This document shows, piece after piece, positions 42,060 to 52,647 of a stretch of DNA of 64,000 bases; position 1 is the first letter of the stretch; every line of letters begins with the position of its first letter. The translations under genes were made by a program, and so were the position numbers. The notes beneath the pieces were generated by a model. The model saw nothing but the letters and a program-made list of their open reading frames with translations. It made no database searches and was not told the DNA's origin. Where the stretch lies: assembly GCA_022539475.1 (NCBI GenBank), contig VCMS01000060.1, positions 183,694 to 247,693 on the forward strand. Reading direction: 5' to 3'. Origin of the DNA: Gracilaria domingensis. Taxonomy: Eukaryota > Rhodophyta > Florideophyceae > Gracilariales > Gracilariaceae.

Positions 42060-43735
42060 TTGCACACACACCGACCCGACAGTCACCAATGCTCATGCAT
42101 TTAAGGCTAGAGCTACAGACAAACAGCCCACTCTAACAAGCACCCGCCCCCCCACACTAGCACAAGCCAGACAATATCCAGATACCGGGCAATGGAAGAA
42201 GGCTCACAACGCCGAACTACAAAATCTAGACACGCACGACAGCATCGAATGGCGTCCACCCTCATTCAAACCACCACCAAAACAAATCATTCCTCTCATG
42301 ATGCTTTATCGATACAGAGGTTCAGCCGATGGACATGTAACACAACGAAAAGCCAGATGTAATCTCCGAGGCGATCTAATGAAACCAGGCGTACACTACG
42401 ACCCCCGTCACACCACAAGGCACACCGCAGACCGCTCTACGCAGCGCATGCTCCTCGGCCTCCACGCCACACATGAGCTCTCACTTGAACATTTCGACAT
42501 TAAGTCCGCATACATCCACAAAAATACTCACACGACAAGCACATATACGTGAAACAGATGCCAAACTTTGATGGCACTTACAACAACAACAGCACACACG
42601 ACCAACGTAGAGGCCACATATATGGCTCCCCTCCCGCGGCGTATCTCTACAACTTTGGTCTTCAAAAATTCTTAACATCCATTGGCTTTAAGAAGTCGGA
42701 ACATGATCCGTGTCTCTACTCACTCATCACCCCGAATAACATTCTCATCATAAGCACTACTATGGACGACTTTCTCGTGCTCGATTCACACCAAAATCTC
42801 ATCAACGAATTATAGCGAAAGCTTCTTATCAAGTATAAGGTGAAAAGGCTCGGCACCTCCACTGGCTTTCCTAACTGAACAATCACCAAAACACCAGAAA
42901 GAACCCATATATCTCAGCCAGACGCAATAGATGCCCTGCGCAAACAGACTAAGATGACCGACTGAAACCCCAATCGTACATCGTACAATAAACAAAAGCC
43001 AATGGATCAGCAACCACCCACCAACCCATTAACAACGAAAGAAGCAAAACTCTATCGCCAAAAACTTGGTAAAATTGGGTATATCACCCACAGCACCAGG
43101 CCTGGCATAGCATATGGAGCAAACCGCTTTGCACAACACATGTCAAAACCACAACAGCACCACCAGCAAGCTCTAAATCACTGTTTAGATGTTTTAAAGA
43201 AACCCGCACGCACTGATTTCTGTATCGAAAGCACAAAAAAGTAATAGACAAACCCCCACTCACAGCATTCAGCGACGCTGACTTCGCAAATGAGAATGAC
43301 CGCAAATCAATCACAGGCGCCGATCATTTCGTGCACGCAACACCAATATCATGGTCATCACGCCGACAAAATATAGTGGCACTATCGACGACAGAAGCCG
43401 AGTACGTTGCAGTGACGAATGCTACAAGACACAAAGCATGGATTCAAAATCTGTTGACCGACGCACAATGCCAGTCACGAGATCCAGTACCGCACAACAT
43501 AGGTAATCGCTCCATAATTCTAATCGCAGAAAGCCAGGCACCCACGAAGCAGCCTAAATACATTGACATGCGGCACCATTACTTGGTACACTACGTGACA
43601 AACATCCGCAACCGTCTACACCGTACACCATCCGCATGCATGAAAGCAGACATGTTGACCAAACCCCTGCCCCTCGAACGCTTTGAAGCACTCCGTGACG
43701 GGCTTCAAGTCACTACCCGACCTGAGGGAAAATGA
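42060..43735 (+). pseudogene. old Copia reverse transcriptase and RNase H, degraded
   Basis: Frames in succession read THELSLEHFDIKSAYIHKN (RT start), KHIYVKQMPNF, KKSEHDPCLYS, and TTMDDFLVLDS, the YVDD region with Met in place of Val. RNase H follows with AFSDADFANENDRKSITGA, LSTTEAEYVAVTNA and ADMLTKPLPLERFE. Several in-frame stops occur, among them a TGA (42876-42878) in FPN(stop)TI, where relatives have FLGWTI. The first deletion of coding frame is near 42,555. This would have been the element's polymerase; it is now dead. Confidence 0.75.
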
Positions 43736-43753
43736 GATGCATCAACCGGGGAC

Positions 43754-44725
43754 TGTTAAACACTCTCACACTTTGATGCATCACATTTCCAAATTGCCAA
43801 ACAAAAATTACAGTGAACGCCGGTACTTAAGATAGGCGACAACGGCAGAAAAGTAAAGAACGAGTCAGTGCTCTCCACTCACACTGTGGACCAATCTCAG
43901 GTGATGATTTATTGTCGCGCACGGTAGCAAGACGCATATGCGTGCCAAATCACGCTTGTTGCTGGATGAAAGTTTGAAATTCGAATCAGTTTGAGGCTGA
44001 CATGGTAGCTTTTTTATGGGTTGTGCTTCTGCCTAAAATTTCGCGCCACCCAGAAGGAGCGACATAACCGCTCCTGAGCAGTACTTCAAGATTTCGCTTC
44101 ATGTTCGCGACTGCACAACCGCCCGTCGCCGTTGCACCGTCTCAGCTCCCAAACGTTTGCACGATAAGGTTTTACCGGTTGCTTTGCTCCAATGGATGTT
44201 TTGTTTTCCCACCCACCCCGTGTGCCCTAGATATTTTTCGTGTAGAGCTTCTGAGCTCTTGTCCTATTGCGTCGAGCGAGACGAGCGACGGTCTCGAAGG
44301 TGTCTCGAGAACATGTTGAGAGACTGAAACGTCTGCATGGAACACTGTGGTGCAGGACGTTGTGGTGCACTTGTCGTGGATTTGACTATGAAATGTTCGA
44401 GATATGTATCTCACTGTCAGATTGTTTGGGACCCCGGGGGCTGGCAGCCACAGAGTAGGAGTTGACTGCATTACGAATATCTTGCAGTATGTGCACTGTA
44501 GTCATCTTGAGAGAGATGAGCTATTTGATGCGATATACCGTATTTGATGTATATCACAGAGGCAAATGCGTCTGTATAGGGCTCCTGCAACTAATCTGGC
44601 TCAGCTGGGAGATAGCAGTTTAGCAGGTTTACGCTATCTCGTACAGTACTTAAGTAGAGAGCTAGTTGTCGGTGAACGACTTCACCGTCTTAATTCATCA
44701 ATAAACTATTCTACATACTTCTACA
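43754..44725 (+). repeat. probable 3' LTR of the old Copia
   Basis: It begins TGTTAAACACTCTCACAC right after a short purine-rich stretch (ACCGGGGAC). A polyadenylation-like AATAAA is at 44700-44705, and the last bases are ...CTTCTACA. No second copy is in the window to prove the boundaries. Confidence 0.4.
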
Positions 44726-44729
44726 GTAC

Positions 44730-45380
44730 TACATCTGTGTGCCGCTCGCACTCGATATACGCGACGCAGCCCCACCGGGGGCCGTTAGTCTCGTGCACAT
44801 GCAGCCCTGCCGAGGGCCGCCACTGTGCTGCTCCCACCGTCGTCCAGTAGAACAGCGCCGCCGGGCGCCGGGACACTGGGCCCCGTTGGTCCGGAACTCT
44901 AGCTCCTGAAGGAGCCAGAGGACCGTAAGTCGACAGACTTCGACAGCACTCTGTGCAGCACGGACAGTCATGAAAGTAAACACTTGCGTTCCAAACGGAC
45001 TGCGAGCAAGCACACAAATTACAAGCAAGTTGATATTTGTGTGACTTGCTTGCTAGAAGCTAGAGCTAGATAAGTAGTAGTAGCTCGACTGAAAGTAAAC
45101 TGTGATCGAGCTACGAGCTTGACAACCTTTGTGAGACCTCCCACTTACTTTCAACAGAACACTGTTATGGCAAAGCCACGACGAAAGGACGCGTTCGCCT
45201 CGAATGCGGACGTTCCCAAATCGAGTCGAAAACAAAACTCTGTTCTGTATTTCGCAGCCAAGCTGCATCTGTTCTGGCGCTGCGTACGTAGCGAGATAAT
45301 GAACATTTATTCATATTCTGTTCTATTTAAAAACTCGAATCCAACAGTGCTCCCTTGAATACTTGCCCAAACTATGGAAA
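44730..45380. other. no supported gene
   Basis: Mixed sequence with a GC-rich patch at about 44,760-44,930, followed by CAAGCAAGT/ACTTGCTTG inverted words near 45,010-45,050. Overlapping small frames on both strands have no family features. Confidence 0.4.
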
Positions 45381-45385
45381 AACCA

Positions 45386-45420
45386 CTGAGCAACTCCGGC
45401 GCTCTGCCTAGTCCTCTGTA
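45386..45420. repeat. 35-bp dispersed repeat, copy 1
   Basis: Identical to 54433-54467 over 35 bp, starting CTGAGCAACTCCGGC. It lies 35 bp beyond the stop of the zinc-finger gene, so it falls in that gene's 3' flank. Confidence 0.85.
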
Positions 45421-45454
45421 CTGTATCTCAACCCTTTTATACAAACACCATCAT

Positions 45455-46708
45455 CTATTGCATACCGCCGTGATATTGAGCAATGTGTCCTTGGAGAAGA
45501 TAGGCGCGATAGAACACTTGTCCGCAAAGCTGACAAGTATAAGGACATTTCGGCCTGCATACACGCATATGATACTCGATCATATTAATGCTAATCGTTC
45601 TCATACAATGGGGACACAACATCTTCGGAAACGGCATGCCTCTCGTGCGGGGCACCGACGCTTCCAGTTGAGAGGCTGTCAGTTGAGCGGCTGCCAATTG
45701 GGAAGCTGTCGGTGGGGAAGCCCCCGGTTGAGAAGCTGCCGGTTGAGAAGCTGCCGGTTGGGAAGCGGCCGTTTGAGAAGCGGCCGGTTGAGAAGCGGCC
45801 GGTTGGGAGACTGCGGGCGGAGAAGCAACAGATGCAGTCAAATTAGATCGGCTGCGACTATTGCCTGCCCCACCCATGTGGGAGGGGCCTGCTCCAGGGG
45901 ATGGGCCATGGCTACGACCCGCTTGCACCCAGTTTGAGGGCCCTGCTCCACTAGATGGACCACTTCTACCACCAGTGCTGCGGCCCATATTTGAAGGTCC
46001 TGCCCCTCGAGATAGGCCACGAACAGGCTCAAGTCTGGGGGACTTTGGGCTCGGACGTCCGGAGACAGATCTATGCGCAGGCTGCAAGGACGAACCCGGC
46101 ATACCGCGCTCATGGCTTGAGGACATCCTGCGTGCATGCTGCGAGGACGAACCCGGCATTCCGCGCTCATGGCTTGAAGACATCCTGCGTGCATGCTGCG
46201 AGGACGATCCCGCCATACCACGCTGATGGGTTGAAGGCATCGCTGACGGTTGCCGATGGCCTCTACCTTGACCAGATAGTGCGGAATCCGAAACCAAATC
46301 ATCATAATTGATTGTATTCAAATCTCGTCTCTCTCTTTGGCGATTTACACTCTCCGTCGTAGATCGCAGGTCTGGGATCGGAAGAGTCGGAGGAGGTGCA
46401 CTCCTCCTCCACTGAAGACTCCTCTCGCGAACTGCGTCGGTTGAGGGCAGAGGGGCACCAGACCCTCTTCCACCCCTCCTGGTTCTAGCGCTGACACTTC
46501 TCCGACGTTCCGGAACTGCGGAGGGAGTAGCAGTGCCGGGATTGGAGGTGCTCCGGGCGCCAAGGTTTTGAGGAGTATCTAAGGCGGGGGCGTGTCGATT
46601 CCTATCGCGTGAATTACCATTGGACGCCGACGAGCTTCGGCTTCCGTTTCTACGGCCTCTCTTGCGACTAGAATTGTGCTGAGACTGATCTCTGTTATTG
46701 CTGTTCAT
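45455..46708 (-). CDS. C-terminal zinc-finger protein with internal tandem repeats
   Basis: 417 residues from ATG 46708. The first 360 are disordered: basic Ser/Arg/Asn-rich (SRKRGRRNGSRSSS), then a 19-residue tandem (RGMPGSSSQHARRMSSSHE; DNA unit 57 bp at 46088-46260), GAGPSxMG repeats, and an Ala-Ser-Gln-Pro tandem of 5-residue units (about 45,705-45,830). The C-terminus has two metal-binding fingers: CPHC-x11-HMRVC (C2HC) and CQLC-x12-HIAQYH (C2H2). It is probably a nucleic-acid-binding nuclear protein; specificity is unknown. A TATA box lies 126 bp upstream of the ATG. It has no introns. The repeats make the length likely to vary between strains. Confidence 0.75.
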   Translation of the reverse strand: MNSNNRDQSQHNSSRKRGRRNGSRSSSASNGNSRDRNRHAPALDTPQNLGARSTSNPGTATPSAVPERRRSVSARTRRGGRGSGAPLPSTDAVRERSLQWRRSAPPPTLPIPDLRSTTESVNRQRERRDLNTINYDDLVSDSALSGQGRGHRQPSAMPSTHQRGMAGSSSQHARRMSSSHERGMPGSSSQHARRMSSSHERGMPGSSLQPAHRSVSGRPSPKSPRLEPVRGLSRGAGPSNMGRSTGGRSGPSSGAGPSNWVQAGRSHGPSPGAGPSHMGGAGNSRSRSNLTASVASPPAVSQPAASQPAASQTAASQPAASQPAASQPGASPPTASQLAAAQLTASQLEASVPRTRGMPFPKMLCPHCMRTISINMIEYHMRVCRPKCPYTCQLCGQVFYRAYLLQGHIAQYHGGMQ

Positions 46709-46833
46709 TTCTGAGGTGTGTGCGTTTTTCTGTGTGACCGCCTATGGACCGCCTATGTGTGTACGTTTTTGTGTGAATGTTTGTGAACGAGTTTGCGTCA
46801 ATTGCTTCGGTCGGGACTGCTTGTGGACCGGTA

Positions 46834-46840
46834 CTTATAG
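46834..46840 (-). promoter_or_regulatory. TATA box of the zinc-finger gene
   Basis: On the minus strand, CTATAAG in the context AGCTCTATAAGTACC, 126 bp before the ATG at 46708. Confidence 0.55.
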
Positions 46841-47298
46841 AGCTGCGAGGCGGGCGTTCACGAGAAGCGTTTGGTGGTTCGACAAGATTGCGAACATTTA
46901 TGATACGCATCTTTTCTCATTCTCCTCAGTGCGATTGGTCGGTACAAATAAACTGTCACCTCAACCTCGTAGTTATGATTACGAAGCCTCTTTTTTGAAG
47001 CAAGAATGCTGGAAATTATAAGAATATGAGGCAGCAGGTAAAGATTTCATGTATGCAAGGAACTGGACAAAAGCAAAACCGCCGGACTTCACGTTTATAC
47101 AAACGTCTTTACTTTGAGCACTGGTTCAAATCGAGCTAGCGCCAATTGTAATATAAAGATTAGGAACAAAACAAGAAGGGGGAGTGATCCCACACAAACT
47201 TTATGGTATGCGCTATATGGAATCCATGCATTATAAGAATCTCAAGACTCAGTCACGACATCTTAGTATCGATGTCAGAAAAGAACAGTTTTCTTTTT

Positions 47299-48174
47299 CT
47301 ATTTGCGAGCCATCTGATAGCTACGGACGTAGAATACCTGCCAAGAATTCGGCAGCCTCTTCGGCCCATACTCTCCGGGCTCCCCAAACCAATTCGGGAA
47401 TACCTCCGAATCCAGTTGCAAAAACAACGGTATGTGAAAGTCGTTGTTAGGAAGACGACGAACTTCGCGATCATTCAGATACCATACCAGAACGTCAGGC
47501 TTCCACAGCAACCCAACCTTGATGATTTCCTTGCTCAGATCGCGCCCGACATTGATCTTCAAAGGGTTAGCGCGAACCTGATCTCTTTTTTCTCCGGAAT
47601 AAACAATGGTGTTCATGTTGAACTTCTGGTTGAACGGAACTTCCGATTTGTCGTAAATGTCGTAGTTCTTGCGCGAAGTGGAGTACTCGAACACGTCGAT
47701 CTCAGTGTCACGGTCGTCGATGAACCAGAAAGCACAACTGACGTTAGAGTCCATGAGCTTGCACGCGATCTCATAATAACCGTACTTTCGTTTCTCCGCG
47801 GTGCGGATGAAACTGGTAGCGTACTTCCAGCTGTCGCCGTCAAGACGACGCCCCATCTTCCGACGATCCTCAGCATTCGGGGCTCGTTCCGTGGACTGGA
47901 GCCAGAGACGGTTGTCTCGCACATACACATTGTCCTCAGAGAAGAAACTCGGGTGCCTTCCCTGCCAGAGCGAGTTATATCGAACCCACTTCTTGTTGTA
48001 GTACCAATTCTTGACCGGGAATGCATTGAACTCATCCGACATACGCCAGTCCTTGACCCATTTCATGTTGTTGGGGACTTCGCGCTGGAGATAGTTCGGA
48101 AGAGGAGTATCGTGAGCAGTCTTGGACGGGTCGTATTTGAGCGGGGGAACATTCTTGTAGATCGTCATTTTCAA
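47299..48174 (-). CDS. GH16-family glycoside hydrolase (galactanase/carrageenase-like)
   Basis: 291 residues without introns. WRMSDEFNAFPVKNWYYNKKW is the family's N-terminal strand region. FWFIDDRDTEIDVFEYS contains the catalytic signature E-I-D-V-F-E (nucleophile, assisting Asp, acid/base), of the beta-bulge type found in kappa-carrageenases, agarases and porphyranases. W-rich strands follow (LLWKPDVLVWYLNDREVRR). The enzyme would cleave or transglycosylate internal beta-linkages of a galactan or glucan by a retaining mechanism. The N-terminus (MKMTIYKNVPPLKYDPSKT) has no secretion signal, odd for a wall enzyme. It may be intracellular, use an unusual export route, or start elsewhere. A strong TATA box lies upstream. 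The substrate is inferred only from family resemblance. Confidence 0.85.
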   Translation of the reverse strand: MKMTIYKNVPPLKYDPSKTAHDTPLPNYLQREVPNNMKWVKDWRMSDEFNAFPVKNWYYNKKWVRYNSLWQGRHPSFFSEDNVYVRDNRLWLQSTERAPNAEDRRKMGRRLDGDSWKYATSFIRTAEKRKYGYYEIACKLMDSNVSCAFWFIDDRDTEIDVFEYSTSRKNYDIYDKSEVPFNQKFNMNTIVYSGEKRDQVRANPLKINVGRDLSKEIIKVGLLWKPDVLVWYLNDREVRRLPNNDFHIPLFLQLDSEVFPNWFGEPGEYGPKRLPNSWQVFYVRSYQMARK

Positions 48175-48300
48175 TATGAAGAGAATGTGAAAGTGGATAG
48201 AACTGTTTGTTGTTTCGCAGTGATGAACGATGAGAAGAGCTCAGCGCGGTGGTTTGGTGTGAGGAATGGCAGAAAGCAGAACGGGCAGCAGAGGCGCTTC

Positions 48301-48307
48301 TTTTATA
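48301..48307 (-). promoter_or_regulatory. TATA box of the GH16 gene
   Basis: Minus-strand TATAAAA in the context CGTATAAAAGAAGCG, 127 bp before the ATG at 48174. Confidence 0.7.
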
Positions 48308-48349
48308 CGAAAGCTTCTGGAAATGGTGTGTGGTGAGAAGCAATGTGCG

Positions 48350-51150
48350 CAATCTCAGTAACTACAGTCGCACCAGACTGCACAAGCTGACAACATGACC
48401 TCATTTGCGTGAACGCCATTTGCAGGTGAGACTGGATCAAATCGCTGAGTAGCTACGTATGACTGCTTGCTAGCGAGCTTGGTTGTTGTGTCTCTGTATC
48501 AGTGGCAAAGCAATTTCGAAAGCCATCGGTTTGAACGATGAAGAGAGACTCTGACGGAGCAATTGAGCTCACTCCCTTTCACTCCCTTTCGACAACAACA
48601 AGCGCTTTGTGTGGAACCATTCGCGAGCTGTGATCGTTCGTTCGTGTGCTCTGTGAGAATCTCCTTGATCTTGATCTTGATCACCTCATGAAACATATTG
48701 CAAAAGGCGCCAGCCGTTCCTGTGACAAGATACAAGTACCGCGGCTCTCGTGCTTGTTGTTTCTCCCAAGCCGCAGATGAACGCTTTGCGTGGACTCGTA
48801 TATTGTAAACGACACGTAGTGGCGGACAGGAGATTTGGCCCTGGCGCTCTTGACCGTCTCGGTGGGACTCGCCGTCGGTTGGCCATAACGCACAACGGCG
48901 CTTAGGCATGTATGGTGCGGCCCATTCGTGCACCGCCAGCTGGCAGTTGCACGAACGGCGGTTACCCTGCATTGCTGTGATGTGTCGTCAAGTACGCTTC
49001 GTACTTCTCAACCGTCGCATTTCAGTTTTTCTACCGACATGCCGCAAACGTTTTGTTATGACGTTGTCTTCTTCCCCGGTAGTCTAGATATTCTCCTTTG
49101 GACGCATGATCTCAACTTTTGCAGACTCTGGGAGCAGTAAAGACGAATGAAGGACGGGGAAAATCCAATCGCACTTGAACGCTAAACTGCGTTCCTACAC
49201 AATGAAGAATATTTTCATTCCAGCGTCTGGGGTCTTTGCTCGCATGGAAGTTTCAAGGGAAAATGTGGGTAGTGACTGATGCTTTTCTGTGTCTACTCGT
49301 CCTAATCTTAACCGTGGAACGAATACAACGCATTTACGGAGACGTTTCAATCTAGAAGCTTAGTGGAAGCATGTATTTAATCCACTCGAATGATAAAACT
49401 CACCCTCAGGAGAAAAACTTGTTGCTACTGGATAGTCTCAGAAGCAAAAAAATTTCCTTTGGAACGAATGCTATATGCTTCCATACATATGATTGACGTA
49501 GAAAGTTTTCATAAAAGTAGAAGAAACCGTACGTCAGGCTGATCCATCATGACTGTAGTCAGATCTGCAAAATAGTCGGACAGACGAAAGACTGGTGAAC
49601 TAACCGGACGCCAAGGAGAGAGTGAATGGGATTATGCTGCCCGTTCTTCGTCGCAAGAGACGGAGTCGAAGGCGTCTGCCGTGCGTCCCCGGTGGCTTGC
49701 AAAAGAGGTCAAGCGGCGGCAGTCATGGTCGGCTGTCCCGACCAGCCCCTTTCGTCGCCGCGAGTCGATGACCTCCGGTCCTGGGGAGTTGGACTGCGTC
49801 CACCACGGCTTCATTTGCTGCGGTGCGGGGTGGGGTGCCGCACGCACGTGGAGTGCTCCAAGCGGCACAGACGCGCAGACCGCTGGTCCGGCAAAACGTC
49901 GGCGCTGGAGCGGTGCAGAGAAACGAAACGCGGCACAGACTTTGACTCGTCGTGTGCACCGAAGAAGCGGTGCGTGGACACGAGCACACGGATACCACGC
50001 AGTCCACGTCCCCACCCGCCGCACGCCCGCCGTCGGCCGACGTGGCCCTGCATCGTATGCAGTGCGTACCACGCATGACGCCAGGCGCACGTCAATCCAA
50101 AGGCGCACCGTCCTGTCGAAGCTGCCGCCGCCAGACACGAGCGGTGTGGCGCCCTGGCTGTCGTGTTTCTCTGCACGGAGACTACAGTGGCAATTAATCT
50201 AGAACTGCGGATAATTCTGTTAGGAAACGTTCGAAAACCATGACCGTTAAAACTCTGAAAGCAGGTCCACAAACGAGATAGGTGAAGGGCGATTTGCATT
50301 GTGTTAGCCTGAAAAACACAGTCGAAAGCGACTAAGAATTGATGCGCCCGTTAGGAGTGAGGCTGCGTTCCTCCTAAAAGGGCCCGACTGGCTTTTCCGC
50401 ACATGTTTGATGGCAAGAAGAGTAATAAGCTGCAGCTGTTTTGATAGCACTGGCGAGTGGAAGGGGTGGCGTAGAGAAAGGACGAATCTGTTTGCGCCTA
50501 GCACGAGCTCATTGAGCTCGTGTTACCCACAAACAGACCGGTCCCGTTCTCATGAAACATATTATGTTCATCAGTGTTTCTGGCGTAATTTCAACTCACA
50601 ATATCAGAAAGCAAGGTGTACCTTTGTAATTCATTCAGAAGATGGTCCAATGGCGCGTCCGCCATTGGATAGCTTTGTTTTGATCCACATCAAAAAAAAG
50701 CTGCACCTGATCAGTGGCTCACGAAAACACTGCCGATGCAGTAGATGGGTACACCAGCATCGGAGAATGGACTGAATCGCGCACTTGCGTTTCAACTTTA
50801 CGTTGCTCGTCGTGATAGATCCTATGTGGAATACCTGCGTTGCTTTTCTGGCATCGGGAGCTCTTGTCGATGTTTGTTGACATCATTGCGGTTCTTCGGC
50901 AAACCGACGTCAGGTTGCATAACCCGGTTGTATACATGATCCCCTATCAGAGTGTCTGTAGTGGAACAAGACTTGTACTAGCATCAGTGCATCAGTTTCC
51001 ACATCCCGTGGTGACAGACACTGTAGTGACAAACACCTGCGGTAAACCAGACACCTGTGTTGGCAAACACCTGTGATGGTCAAACAAAATGGGAAAGGAT
51101 AATTGCGTTTTTGGTCGGCGTGGTCTTTCATTGCATGCGTACTAGCTTAG
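48350..51150. other. no supported gene in 2.8 kb
   Basis: Includes a GC-rich block (49,630-50,200) in which long frames run in several overlapping phases with no recognisable protein, and AT-rich stretches on either side. At 51,030-51,075 a short imperfect tandem repeats ACACCTG three times. A single-exon gene could be hidden in the GC block, but nothing favours one frame. Confidence 0.4.
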
Positions 51151-51154
51151 GTAC

Positions 51155-51161
51155 TATAAAA
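51155..51161 (+). promoter_or_regulatory. TATA box of the small secreted protein gene
   Basis: TATAAAA in the context GTACTATAAAAGAGC, 154 bp before the ATG at 51309. Confidence 0.65.
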
Positions 51162-51308
51162 GAGCACTCTTGACCTCAACATCGGGCAAACTCGAGAGCA
51201 CAACACATTCAAACAATTCAACTCGAGAGGTGCTCCCCGCTCCCCACTCCCGCTCCTCAGATTCACATCCTCGCCCTGTGCTACGCGCAAATAACTCCAC
51301 ACTCCAAA

Positions 51309-51605
51309 ATGATTCGCATTATCTCCGCAATGCTACTGTTGTGCGCCACGTCCATCCCTCTCGTCCAGGCCCATCCTTTCGCCGCCGCCGCAGAGGTGCC
51401 CCAGCAGCTGCACCCAGCACTTTCTCGTACCAACGAGCCCCTGGGACCCATCACGGAATCCACTATCGTGCCTGGCAGGACTCCCAGCTCACCGATCTTC
51501 GACGGAACGCTCTCTTCCATAACACCTTTCACCAGAGCGCCGAGCACTGGGTCCGCCACCAGGGCTACACCTATGCCGGTACCGAGACGCCGTCGTCGCT
51601 ATTAA
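51309..51605 (+). CDS. small secreted protein, unknown function
   Basis: 98 residues. MIRIISAMLLLCATSIPLVQA is a textbook signal peptide with probable cleavage after A21, leaving a 77-residue Pro/Ser/Thr-rich mature chain ending RRRRRY. It has no Cys, so no disulfide scaffold, and no known domain. The gene has a TATA box 154 bp upstream and an AATAAA 84 bp after the stop, giving a compact transcription unit of about 550 bp. The alternative frame starting at 51170 is longer but lacks a plausible N-terminus. The mature protein may be an extracellular-matrix or wall peptide; that is a guess from composition. The basic tail could be a processing or binding site. Confidence 0.6.
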   Translation: MIRIISAMLLLCATSIPLVQAHPFAAAAEVPQQLHPALSRTNEPLGPITESTIVPGRTPSSPIFDGTLSSITPFTRAPSTGSATRATPMPVPRRRRRY

Positions 51606-51688
51606 GCTATTAGATACTCTGATACGCTTAGGTGATGCTTGTTCCAAACTGATCCTCTAATTCTGACGATAAGTCATATGTCATATGC

Positions 51689-51694
51689 AATAAA
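51689..51694 (+). terminator. polyadenylation signal AATAAA
   Basis: AATAAA 84 bp after the stop of the small secreted protein gene, in the context ATGCAATAAAGC. Confidence 0.5.
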
Positions 51695-52083
51695 GCATTT
51701 TGTTTTTCCTTGTTGACTGATTGGTTGCGTTGAAGCATAAAGCTGCCAAGGATGAGAAATAGTCTAGTTTTGTGAGAGGGTGTTTCTGTTGCAACACTGT
51801 CCATAAAACTAGATTACCGTGAAGATGTTCAACAGATCATCTCAAGCCGCATTTCAGCGTCGGCGATACCAGGAAGGGCTCTGCGGAGATTTTGCTTTTC
51901 TCAAGAATGTGTTCAAAATCATTTGAAATCTGGGGTAGTCATAGTCAGTTCAACATACAGAAGTGCAGAATTGAGTGGGGCGAAGCAACAAATGCCCTCA
52001 TCTTGTCCTTTTACGTAACTGATGAGTCGACATGCACGACTGGAAACGACGAGGAGGACGTATCCTGTGCTGTGGTCATATGG

Positions 52084-52647
52084 TCAGCTTCGGTATATGC
52101 CAAGTGACGTCATCTTGTCCATCCGCATTACGTCACTCAGCCTCTTGCCAAAAATCGAAGTTTTGGAACTTTCCAAAAACCGTGGAAAATACTTATGGAA
52201 ACCTGTCAAACACGTACACGTACAGTAGATGTCCAAAAGGACATTGACTTGACAATCCCTGGTGCCTTGAATGTGGACTGTGAATTCCTTCGAAGACATG
52301 GTGATCTGTACCAGGTTGATCGAATTACTCGCTAAGGCTTCAGGGCGACCAATCTGTGAGGCAGTACTTTTCCCGTCACGTGTTCTGGAAATGATGGGAT
52401 CCAGGGTTACACATCTTCCAACTCTGTGCGTCTTCCTAGAATACGTTACATAACATATTGGCGATAAAATGAGAGCGAACATCTCAACGAGCAAGATTGA
52501 TACCATGACGATGAACAGTTGGTAGGGGGAGATCGTCATGAGTGGTTCGCGGTTCCGAAAGAAAATACTTAAGTTTTCCAAAACTTCATACACTTTCACG
52601 CAAAGATATGAAGATTTTTTTCTGGAGGTTGCTATGGTACCATGCAA
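52084..52647 (-). CDS. hypothetical single-pass membrane protein
   Basis: A 187-residue frame with one clear hydrophobic helix, near residues 45-68 (LFIVMVSILLVEMFALIL), preceded by a basic/aromatic N-terminus and followed by a mixed C-terminal part. No family is recognised. Met 37 (MTISPYQLFIVMV), just before the helix, is an alternative start and would make the helix an uncleaved signal anchor. Base composition resembles the neighbouring host genes. It lies tail-first toward the AT-rich spacer before the kinase gene, which is on the same strand. The frame could be fortuitous, and the case rests on length and the helix alone. Confidence 0.35.
   Translation of the reverse strand: MHGTIATSRKKSSYLCVKVYEVLENLSIFFRNREPLMTISPYQLFIVMVSILLVEMFALILSPICYVTYSRKTHRVGRCVTLDPIISRTRDGKSTASQIGRPEALASNSINLVQITMSSKEFTVHIQGTRDCQVNVLLDIYCTCTCLTGFHKYFPRFLESSKTSIFGKRLSDVMRMDKMTSLGIYRS

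Larger units (their letters stand above)
39582..44725 (+). mobile_element. old, G-poor Copia with stops and insertions
   Basis: Copia domains continue from 39,582 to 43,735 in pieces, with a probable 3' LTR at 43,754-44,725. A small part also lies left of the hAT (about 34,450-34,541), where it truncates the reductase gene. The plus strand is conspicuously poor in G. The internal region is broken by the hAT at 34,542, another hAT-like insertion at 40,531 and about 1 kb of unidentified DNA. It is the oldest layer of the nest. Confidence 0.7.

Noticed and set aside
39776-43000. A nuclear genetic code reading TGA as Trp
   Set aside because: All intact genes here end or avoid TGA normally (the oxygenase gene ends in TGA), TGG is used for Trp throughout, and the element has other stops and frame breaks.
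49626-50202. A gene in the GC-rich block at 49.6-50.2 kb
   Set aside because: Five frames are open over the same bases, none with recognisable motifs, promoter or paralogue.
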